DNA of 64,000 nucleotides from Sisyra terminalis (taxonomy: Eukaryota; Arthropoda; Insecta; Neuroptera; Sisyridae). The notes under the pieces were generated by a model that was not told the DNA's origin, made no database searches, and saw only the letters and a program-made list of their open reading frames with translations. Where the stretch lies: positions 3,534,001 to 3,598,000 of the forward strand of contig OY292280.1 in assembly GCA_958496175.1 (NCBI GenBank). The letters are read 5' to 3'. Of the stretch, positions 56,372 to 64,000 are shown one piece after another (positions within the stretch are counted from its first letter, which is position 1; each line of letters begins with the position of its first letter). The position numbers were made by a program, and so were the translations under genes.

Positions 56372-58339
56372 ATGGAGCAGCAGACCTATTGCTCTGTATG
56401 GTCCTGCTATAGCAGTGGTACTCCAGAAGAAAACGTTATAACATGCAGTATTTGCCAGCAGGAGTTCCCGGCTGACGCCACCGCTATTGACACTTTACAT
56501 GAACATTTATCCTTGTGCCACAATATGATGAGAGAGGCCAAGGATAAATCCTTTAAAGTCCAAAAAAAGCGTTCGTCCCTGGAAACCTCCAGTTCTCACA
56601 GCCAAATGGAAAGTGAAGGTAGTCAAGTAGCCGACAGTCTTGGTAGCCAAGGCCAAGAGATACACGAAAAGCTCTCCCAAGTACAACTTTTACTCAAATT
56701 CCTCTACCAGACACCACTTTCGCTATCCCAAGTGTTAACGGATAAGCACGTTCGTGACGAATTTGTTAAAAATGATGAACCATTTCCCGATAGTGAAGAT
56801 GAGCTTTTAGCGATAATTTGCGCGAATTACGAGGAAGTAAAAGCAAATTTAAAGGATCGAATTATGGCATTGATTCTTGGAGACCGAAAATTCATTTTAC
56901 TGGTAGAAGAATGGCCAGAACAGACAGAAGATTCGAAGAAAGTGTATTTGATTTTAAGGGTATACACCCATCGCAAAAAATCTTTGAATTTGGGCTGCTT
57001 GGTTTTTAATATTACTGAAACACCAGAAGTGGTGTTAAGTGGAATCCAGGAAAAGCTACAAGACTTCGGGATATCGCTTCATAGGGATGTCGCTGCAATT
57101 TACACAGAAGGGTTAGATGTGGTTCGGGATGCTATAAAAATGTCATCGGCATGTGAACAGTTTTGTTATAATCGTGCCTTACATTCTGCGATATTAAAAG
57201 TTCTGTTTCGGGAAGAAAAATTTAACGATGACGATGGTGATGATATCATAGTACCTACTTATGAACATAACCTGTGCAGCTGCGAATTACGAACAAACCT
57301 ATTTAATCATGCGGGAAATGTAAAAAGAATTCCAAGTAGTCATTGGGAGCGTGGATTACAAAGTGTTATGAATATCATAACACTTTTAACATCTCCGGAA
57401 TATAAGGAACAGTTTGAAATTATAGTAAATCAAGGAAACTTTTTGTACTTCCCTTTATTCCTGGCTTGCCCTTTCGATTGGATGTCAATTTGCGAGATGT
57501 TGAAAACCTTTTTCACCATGCGGGTACCCATAAAGCGGACATTGAATCACTTTCAAGTTGGTTCTATGTGGGATGAAAGCCGAATGAGGGATGCGCATAA
57601 GATATACGTAATACTAAATGAAATTACGAAGGCAATGGAGGACCTTAGTTCGAAATCCGCAAATTTATTTGCGGCTGATCAAGTTATTATGGGACTATTT
57701 AGCCGATTTCTAACGATTCAATTTCCATTAACGGAAAGGCTTAGCACAGAAATTACAGCTCAAATTGAGAAGAGGCGAAATGTCGCTTTGGTCTCCCTAT
57801 TATCTGTTTTGGAAGATCACCAATACAGAGGCGAAATTTTTGGTTTTAAGTTCAGTTCAATTGACATCATTTACGAAATGGCGGCCCTTTTGTATGAAAG
57901 ACTTTTCGGCAACGGCTTGTTAACTGGAAAAATTGTGGAAAACCCCACTGAACCACTACCCACTCATTTCGAAGCAATACTACAAAGTGACGACCCGGTG
58001 GAACCTGTTCCATCCACTTCAAAAGACTTTTATAAAAAATGTTTAATTTTTAGTGAATCCCCAATTTTGGGAAGCCGAATGGTTGAAAATGAACCAGATG
58101 CATCAGGTGATGCCGTTTCATTATCAAGGGCTGAATTCGATCAATATATGACTACTGGGATTAAGGGGGAAAAGCTTAAAGCTTTACATAGAGTTTTAAT
58201 TAGCATTGAACCCTCTTTTACTCGAAGTGATGTAATTGGTAGTACAACCCCTACAATTTTTTATTCGCCTAAAAATGGGTTTACTGTCGATCTTATTGAT
58301 CAAATCAATGTTATTAAAAACATTGGTTTTAATGACTAA
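56372..58339 (+). CDS. BED zinc-finger / hAT transposase-derived protein, copy 2 (exapted)
   Basis: 655 residues, an intact paralogue of the gene at 46517-48469 and facing away from it. The same inner ATG is chosen because an acceptor (aatattttcag) ends 18 bases upstream. The domain order is the same: BED finger with CSVWSCY, CSIC and HLSLCH; an acidic-Ser linker that is five residues longer (GSQVADSL region); then the degenerate hAT core with VEEWPEQ, YTEGLDVV, CYNRALHSAILKVL and LEDHQYR. Differences from copy 1 cluster in the first 270 residues; from about residue 300 to 410 the two proteins differ at a single residue and the DNA at only a few bases in 360. That mosaic suggests gene conversion. 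The 3' end has a matching AATAAA. Probable role: nuclear DNA-binding factor. Confidence 0.85.
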   Translation: MEQQTYCSVWSCYSSGTPEENVITCSICQQEFPADATAIDTLHEHLSLCHNMMREAKDKSFKVQKKRSSLETSSSHSQMESEGSQVADSLGSQGQEIHEKLSQVQLLLKFLYQTPLSLSQVLTDKHVRDEFVKNDEPFPDSEDELLAIICANYEEVKANLKDRIMALILGDRKFILLVEEWPEQTEDSKKVYLILRVYTHRKKSLNLGCLVFNITETPEVVLSGIQEKLQDFGISLHRDVAAIYTEGLDVVRDAIKMSSACEQFCYNRALHSAILKVLFREEKFNDDDGDDIIVPTYEHNLCSCELRTNLFNHAGNVKRIPSSHWERGLQSVMNIITLLTSPEYKEQFEIIVNQGNFLYFPLFLACPFDWMSICEMLKTFFTMRVPIKRTLNHFQVGSMWDESRMRDAHKIYVILNEITKAMEDLSSKSANLFAADQVIMGLFSRFLTIQFPLTERLSTEITAQIEKRRNVALVSLLSVLEDHQYRGEIFGFKFSSIDIIYEMAALLYERLFGNGLLTGKIVENPTEPLPTHFEAILQSDDPVEPVPSTSKDFYKKCLIFSESPILGSRMVENEPDASGDAVSLSRAEFDQYMTTGIKGEKLKALHRVLISIEPSFTRSDVIGSTTPTIFYSPKNGFTVDLIDQINVIKNIGFND

Positions 58340-58522
58340 TTCATTATTCACCACAATTTTACTCAAACTGGATTAACAATTTATTAGTCAACTTTTTTAA
58401 TTTAAATATTTATCATTATTACTTTTTTATTACATTGTCTTTTTTCTTCTAAGTACTACAAATTTAATTATTTACACAGAAAGTGTATTTTTTCAATTAT
58501 AAACCGCTTTTTTTAATAATTT

Positions 58523-58528
58523 AATAAA
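58523..58528 (+). terminator. Poly(A) signal of hAT-derived gene copy 2
   Basis: AATAAA in taataaaagcacctg, about 185 bases after the stop. It is conserved with copy 1 and, inverted, at 60966-60980 in the right palindrome arm. Confidence 0.6.
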
Positions 58529-58583
58529 AGCACCTGAAAACAATTCATGGTCTTCATTTTTTTCTTCAATTTTTTCTTTTCAG

Positions 58584-58614
58584 ATAAAGAAACATGAAAA
58601 ATAGTATTGAACAG
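58584..58614 (+). other. Candidate 31-nt mini-exon
   Basis: ttttcttttcag precedes and gtaagt follows. The polypyrimidine tract and both splice signals are conserved with 46227-46258 and 60900-60930. The sequence between contains two in-frame stops in at least one phase, so it would be untranslated or end a frame. Confidence 0.35.
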
Positions 58615-58949
58615 GTAAGTTAGATTCCCATTGAACTAAAAAATAATAAAAATTACAGTTAAAGAATTTTTTTTTCACGAAAGAAATGATACAAAAAATG
58701 CAAATCTTGATTAACCTGGAAAAACAATTATGTAGATGGAAAACGAAAATGCGCATGTCACCAAATTCAAAATGGCTTCATCCCAGTTTCTTTTTTCAAT
58801 AAATGTATCAATAAAATTTCCGAAACTTTGACAAATCAATTTAATGCGTTAATAATCAATTAAACATAGAAATATTGCTAGCAATATATAACCACGCGAG
58901 ATTCAATTGTTTTGTTAGCTACCAATTATAAATAAGCAAATTTATTTAC

Positions 58950-59620
58950 CCCACTTATCTTAATTGGAAATCACAATTTTCTCTTCGATTGAATTTGGTT
59001 TTGCAAGGATTTATCAGCTTTTAATAAATAAAACAATTGCCACTCATATTTCATATAATTTTAATAACTTTCACGCAATATATTAATTCCGAACTAAACA
59101 CTGCACCCAAAAGTAATGAATTATGTGGAATTGTTCAGAATGCATTTCCAGAAAATATTGCGTTTTACCTGAACCAAACTTATTTTTGAGGATAGATGAG
59201 GATTAGCGGGAGGCATGGGGAATTTCGATTTCTGTCGTATCCACAAAAACTAATATATTCCTTTCAATTTTCGATCCCTTTTCAGCAAAAAGATATATAA
59301 ATTAGGGTTGTTTTGTATATTGAAAACAAACTTTTATTGCCGTGTCGTTAAACGTAAAAATATCACTTATCTTTTGGTGTATATTTTTCATGTTTTGGTA
59401 ATTTCCAAAAGTTTTTAATTTTCGAAAATCCTTCAATTAAATATACTGAAAATCGGGTTTTCTAAATTCGATATAAAAATACCAATTTGGAATAATTTTT
59501 TGATCAATAAAAGTGGACAATTTATCGATTACTTTTGGTATCAGAATTAATTTTTCATTTACATTTTGCGTGAATATTAAATTTTTGATAAACTTTTTTT
59601 ATAATTTTGGTATTTATGTT
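58950..59620 (-). promoter_or_regulatory. Repeat unit A, copy 4 (minus, left palindrome arm)
   Basis: The minus strand carries the same aataaaag, cgacagaaatcg and cctcccgctaatcc landmarks. The donor position reads aagataagt instead of aggtaagt, so the splice site is lost, as it is in its palindromic partner. Confidence 0.5.
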
Positions 59621-59894
59621 AAAAGTGGAGGATTTATTAAAATATTTTAAGCTAAGAAAGATATTTACTTCCAAATATTGGACGTTGAAAATTATGATAT
59701 GGACAAAGTGGAGTTACCAATTAGTATTATGGAAACTTTGCTTAAGTACCCCATAATCATCAATTTGCTTATTAAATACTTAATTATTTAAGTGGATGCA
59801 GATAGTGCAAAAGAAAAGTGATATATCCTAGAGATGCCACGAATATTCGGCTGCTTTTTGTTAGATTCGGCCGAATATTCGGAGCAACTCTATG

Positions 59895-60560
59895 AACATA
59901 AATTCTAAATAAAATTTATCAAAAATTTAATATTCACCTATGCAAAATGTAGATCAAAATTCAATTCTGATACCAAATGTAATCGATAAATTGTCCACTT
60001 TTATTGATCAAAAAATTATTCCAAAATGGTATTTTTATATCGAATTTAGAAAACCCGAATTTCATTATAGTTAATTGAACGATTTTCGAAAATTACAAAA
60101 CTTTTTGAAATTACCAAAACATGAAAAATATACACCAAAAGATAAGTGATATTTTTAAGTTTAACGACACGGCAATAAAAGTTTGTTTTCAATATACAAA
60201 ACAACCCTAATTTATATTTCATTTTGCTGAAAAGGGATCGAAAATTGAAAGGAATATATTTCTTTTTGTGGATACGACAGAAATCGAAATTCCCCATGCC
60301 TCCCGCTAATCCTCATCTATCCTCAAAAATAAGTTTGGTTCAGGTAAAACGCAATATTTTCTGGAAATGCATTCTGAACAATTCCACATTATTCATTACT
60401 TTTGGGTGCAGTGTTTAGTTCGGAATTAATATATAGCGTGAAAGTTATTAATATTACATGAAATATAATTGGCAATTGTTTTATTTATTAAAAGCTAATA
60501 AATCCTTGCAAAACCAAATTCAATCGAAGAGAAAATTGTGATTTCCAATAAGATAAGTGG
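59895..60560 (+). promoter_or_regulatory. Repeat unit A, copy 5 (plus, right palindrome arm)
   Basis: Mirror partner of copy 4, ending aagataagtggggt near 60550. The shared loss of the donor in both arms, against an intact donor at 37221, fits duplication or conversion after the mutation. Confidence 0.5.
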
Positions 60561-60899
60561 GGTAAATAAATTTTCTTATTTATAATATCTAGCTAACAAA
60601 ACTATTGAATCTCGCGTGTTTATATATTGCTAGCAATATTTCTATGTTTAATTGATTAATAAAGTATTAAATTGATTTGTCAAAGTTTCGGAATTTTATT
60701 GATAAAACATTTATTGAAAAAAAGAAAGCAGGATGAAGCCATTTTGAATTTGGTGACATGCGCATTTTCGTTTTCCGTCTATATAATTTTTTTTCCAGGT
60801 TAATCACGATTTGCATTTTTTGTACCATTTCTTCCATGAAAAAATAAGTTTTCTAACTCTAGTTTTTATTTTCTTTAGTTCAATGGGAATCTGACTTAC

Positions 60900-60930
60900 C
60901 TGTTCAATACTATTTTTCATGTTTCTTTAT
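60900..60930 (-). other. Candidate 31-nt mini-exon, mirror copy
   Basis: Minus strand: cttttcag, 31 nt identical to 58584-58614, then gtaagt. It is part of the palindrome arm. Confidence 0.3.
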
Positions 60931-61053
60931 CTGAAAAGAAAAAAATGAAGACAAAGAATTGTTATCAGGTGCTTTTATTAAATCATAAAAAAAACGGTTT
61001 ATAATTAAAAATATACACTTTCTGTGTAAATAATTAGATTTGTAGTACTTAGA

Positions 61054-61913
61054 AAAAAAATTAATCATCATCGAGGATCTGAAACTCTACAATTAATTAA
61101 TTTTTGTATTTATTTTAATAGTGGAAGATTTTTTAAGGTCTGATTAGCTAAAGTTTGAAAGTTTAATTTTCCTTTTTTAGAAATTGAATTTTCCAAACTT
61201 CTTTTTTGCCATTCTATAGGAAGTCGATCGTAGAGGTTTGTGAAAAAAACCGTTTCGTTTGTGATTAAATAGTTCAGTAGTAATTAATTGATAGCGAAAA
61301 ATTAATTATTTAGTCATTGATATAGTAAAATGCTAATAAAATAGGGTTGTTAGCGACAAATATTAGCAAAAATTCAGGAAAATTTAGAAAACTATTGTTT
61401 AAAAAAAATTGGAGAAAATTTAATAGAACCTCTCTTTTCCAAGAAAGTAGAAAAAATGGCATTTATATAATTATTTTTTTCCTTAAATTATGTTTTTACG
61501 AAATTTTCAAAAATAACAAAAATCGAGACATTTGATCCAATTATTTTCATCCTTTGTGAAAATCAATTTTTTCTACAGTTAATTTTTGAATAAAAATCCA
61601 TTTATTACGTTTGGAAAGTTAAATTTATTGAAGTTTGGATATTTTTACAATTATTAAAATTATTACAATATTTTTTTAGAAACATACATTCCTAGTATTT
61701 TTACATACAATTATATGAGGATTAATTATAGTACTGGTGTTGCTTTATTTAAAAAAAAAAATATAAATTTTAGACTTATGGTTAACAAAGTATTGATGAA
61801 ACAAAACAAAAATCATTTAGAAGCTTGGAGTTTTCAAAGATATCGCGAAGAAAGTTGTTCCAAAAATGCTTGGAATTTTGTACCACATTTTCTATGGTTA
61901 CTTATAGGAATGT
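61054..61913. other. AT-rich spacer, no gene recognised
   Basis: Only short low-complexity frames. A phrase near 61110-61200 (agtggaagattttttaagg; tttccttttttagaaattgaattttcc) echoes 36120-36195 inverted, so it is repeat-derived. Confidence 0.35.
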
Positions 61914-62660
61914 TTAACGTTTAAATATATGAGGATTTTCCCTAAGTAAGTCCCTTACTTCCGTTTTAACGGCCAACCATATGAGTGGGCGATCTGTAAG
62001 TTTTAGTTTGCAATCCAATTCAACTGATTTCTCTAAACGAATGCACAGTTCCCGACAAAAGGCATATCCCAGTTTCGTTTGATGAGTCCCAGATAACTCA
62101 ATCATTTCTCCATTGTTCCATTTGGCGAAATACACATTATTTTCGTAGACTTCATTCTTTGGAATGATTTCGATCTTTACGGATGCATCTTTGATGATAT
62201 GATTTACAGTTATAATTACTGGGATTCGTTTAGTATGATACTGAATAGATACGTGATACGTGTAGGATGTTGGACGATTGTCGGTCGTTGGTTTTGCCTG
62301 GGATGTCGAAGGTTTTGCCTGGGATGCAGAAGGCTTTACCTGGAATGCCGAAGGTTTTGCCTGGGATGTCAAAGGCTTTGCCTGGGATGTCGGAGGCTTT
62401 GCCTGGGACGTCGAAGGTTTTGTCCGGGATGTCGAGGGCTTTGCCTGGGACGTCGAAGGTTTTGTCTGGGATGTCGAGGGCTTTGCCTGGGACGTCGAAG
62501 GTTTTGCCTGGGACGTCGAAGGTTTTGTCTGGGATGTCGAAGGTTTTGCCTGGGAAGTCAAAGGCTTTGCCTGGGACGTCGAAGGTTTTGCCTGGGATGT
62601 CGAAGGCTTTGCCTGGGATGTCGAAGGCTTTGCCTGGGATGTCGAAGGCTTGGAAAACAT
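61914..62660 (-). CDS. PSMG4-like protein with expanded heptad-repeat N-terminus, copy 3
   Basis: 248 residues. Residues 1-7 are MFSKPST; residues about 8-126 are 17 repeats of a 7-residue unit (consensus SQAKPST, with variants SQTKPST, SRTKPST, SQAKPLT and FQVKPSA). The rest is the same domain of about 120 residues as in the genes at 16064 and 34988 (RPTSYTYHV, KIEIIPKNEVYENNV, GYAFCRELCIRLEKS, KLKLTDRPLIWLAVKTEVRD, ending PHIFKR). The repeat is Lys/Pro/Ser/Thr-rich, hence basic, flexible and probably disordered. Copy 1 has one such unit, copy 2 none, so the expansion is lineage-specific. An acceptor (ttattttttcag) ends one base before the ATG, as in copy 1. The domain resembles proteasome assembly chaperone 4 (moderate confidence). 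Opposite-strand frames over the repeat stay open only because the repeat unit is 21 nt. Confidence 0.75.
   Translation of the reverse strand: MFSKPSTSQAKPSTSQAKPSTSQAKPSTSQAKPLTSQAKPSTSQTKPSTSQAKPSTSQAKPSTSQTKPSTSQAKPSTSRTKPSTSQAKPPTSQAKPLTSQAKPSAFQVKPSASQAKPSTSQAKPTTDNRPTSYTYHVSIQYHTKRIPVIITVNHIIKDASVKIEIIPKNEVYENNVYFAKWNNGEMIELSGTHQTKLGYAFCRELCIRLEKSVELDCKLKLTDRPLIWLAVKTEVRDLLRENPHIFKR
62283..62639 (-). repeat. Coding minisatellite, 21-nt unit x 17
   Basis: On the plus strand the unit reads about tttgcctgggatgtcgaaggc, in 17 copies with scattered substitutions and no frame-breaking indels. Confidence 0.9.
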
Positions 62661-63336
62661 CCTGAAAAAATAATAAATAAATTAAGGAATATATACATAA
62701 AAAAAAGATCAGGTAGATTGAAAGTATGGAATTTAATTCCTATGAATGACAATCTCTGGGACTTATTGTCCCTCAAAAGATTTAAAAGCATTGCTTATCT
62801 TATCCCATTTCAAAGGCTTATACTAATATGTACTTTAAGGAACTTATTTTAACTATGAAAACAAAAGAATGAGAAAACAATTGAATGTGAACTGTAATCT
62901 TGGGACAAATAAAGACTAAGAAGCATTCTTAACCATAAACTTTGAACTCTTTTTAGCTAAATTAGTTGAACTAATTTTGACTTCCTCGAGTGGATATAGT
63001 TTATGGCTTCAAAATTAATTGCCATCGGTTTTATAAAAACTTATTTTTCTATTGAAAATTATGTGGTTTTAGAAGGATTGTGGCAACTATGACAATACCT
63101 CTTTTACGATTTTGGGGCTAATTTTATATAGAACATCCGAAAATAGGTTCAAAAATTGGTAATAAGTAAAAGGCAAAACCAATGCTGTAAAATAACCTAC
63201 TTAACTCATAGTGCAGGTGACAGATGATCCCTTTTTTTTTATATACCAGTGGCAAATAGATTCTTTTTGTATATTTATTTTACCTGACTTTAAATATGAG
63301 CAAATATAAGTTTTATTATTCCTTTTTGTCCTCTCC

Positions 63337-63648
63337 TCAAATTTGGTCTTGTGAGAAATTTTTGACAACCGCAAGGTCTACAACCTCCTCAGTAATATAG
63401 CGATACAAAAGAAAAACGTTGAAACTTTCCTTCTGAAGGAAAAATTGTTTCAACCAATAATGAATTGTACGGAAAAGTTGATTTTTCCAACCATTTTCCC
63501 GATACGATACCACATTAGTCTGGAAAATCATCAATAGTTGAATACTTTGATGAGTTTTCCAAAAATTCTTAGGCTGTATCGGAAAAACTGTTGAAAAAAT
63601 CGGCTTTTGAAGCAAAAGCTTTATTCGTCGTTTTGATTTGAAGTTCAT
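63337..63648 (-). pseudogene. 103-codon frame sharing its C-terminal peptide with 34034-34326
   Basis: Open frame from MNFKSKRRIKLLL to EEVVDLAVVKNFSQDQI and a stop; the last ~45 residues have a readable counterpart at 34.2-34.3 kb. It lies upstream of a PSMG4-like gene in both places. It may be the 3' end of a separate gene or its relic. No family is recognised. Confidence 0.35.
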
Positions 63649-64000
63649 CTTTTAATTTAATCATTTTATTAGATTATAACCTAATAATTGCCTTGGGTTA
63701 TTTTATTTTTGGATCAAATGTCATTTGGGGGCTGGAAACACTCAAAAGGGCGAAAACAAATTTGTCGTTGATAACCATTTTCCATCAAATATGGCGCGAA
63801 ATAGCCATTAAAATTCGGGATAGCCTTATCCATGGTTGATAAAAATAATCGGCATTGGTAAAGAATTATAGGAAATAGTAAAAGAAATTACTATTTTCTC
63901 ATCGATGTTCCCAATATTTGGTCGATTTTGTTTTTTATTGTAACTTAATTTATCTTAATTGCATTAAACTAACATTAACCTCCATTTTTGTTAAATTTCA

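Larger units (their letters stand above)
55220..58560. repeat. Right arm of the ~12-kb inverted duplication
   Basis: Reverse-complement partner of 46250-49620. The axis of symmetry lies near 52.4 kb for the gene pair. Inner pieces pair around 51.9 kb, showing unequal growth of the centre. Confidence 0.9.
58446..61053. repeat. ~2.6-kb palindrome, arms ~1.17 kb, spacer ~274 bp
   Basis: Paired landmarks sum to about 119500-119515 throughout: cacctg 58531 with caggtg 60966; gctagc 58877 with 60629; the cgggaggcat block 59207 with 60297; acattttgcg 59561 with 59941. The spacer 59621-59894 matches 36290-36560. Both arms contain part of the hAT gene's 3' region, the mini-exon and a unit A. Confidence 0.9.
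61914..63840. repeat. Inverted duplicate of 33860-35400
   Basis: The gene plus about 1.2 kb of upstream DNA match the 34-kb region in opposite orientation. From 63841 to the window end I see no feature. Confidence 0.8.

Noticed and set aside
62199..62852. Plus-strand frames of 217, 132 and 131 codons across the heptad repeat
   Set aside because: A 21-nt repeat without stops stays open in several frames. The minus-strand frame continues into the conserved domain and has a splice acceptor at its start.

Overview
This is eukaryotic, very AT-rich, repeat-dense DNA, almost certainly from an arthropod and most likely an insect. The support is a spliced ZAD plus C2H2 zinc-finger gene (ZAD is an arthropod-centred domain), GT-AG introns, tRNA-derived SINEs, MITEs of several superfamilies, Helitron-like ends and Penelope-like hammerhead motifs. 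I cannot name the species. There are no bacterial genes, tRNA or rRNA genes, or CRISPR arrays.

Layout. 0-3.1 kb is a tandem array of about 750-bp units. 2-8 kb holds a graveyard of minus-strand C2H2 zinc-finger relics with segmental and tandem copies. 8.5-20 kb is dispersed repeats: a palindromic hammerhead-like element, SINEs, MITEs, foldbacks and a 1.15-kb direct duplication. Inside it lies the first of three paralogous small genes that resemble proteasome assembly chaperone 4 (16.06 kb). 22.8-31.6 kb is an 11-exon ZAD zinc-finger gene with one finger per 84-nt exon; its introns are full of transposons. 32-42.9 kb has a second PSMG4-like gene (34.99 kb), foldbacks, Helitron, hAT and pogo/Tigger-type MITEs. 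43-44 kb carries a divergent two-box cyclin on the minus strand.

46.2-58.6 kb is a large inverted duplication. Its arms carry two intact, non-identical copies of an exapted BED/hAT-transposase-derived gene facing away from the centre. The inner part is older and more diverged and holds tandem repeats and an orphan 133-aa reading frame. Directly beside it (58.4-61.05 kb) is a second, tighter palindrome of about 2.6 kb. The window ends with the third PSMG4-like gene (minus strand, 62.66-61.91 kb), whose N-terminus has grown into 17 heptad repeats; this gene and its upstream DNA are an inverted copy of 33.9-35.4 kb.

Taken together, an exapted transposase, a divergent cyclin, PSMG4-like paralogues and a ZAD zinc-finger gene sit among nested palindromes with signs of gene conversion. 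This ampliconic architecture resembles sex-limited or germline-specialised chromosome regions, but that reading is inference. All the intact genes except the zinc-finger gene are single coding exons with a splice acceptor just before the start codon, so non-coding 5' exons are likely.
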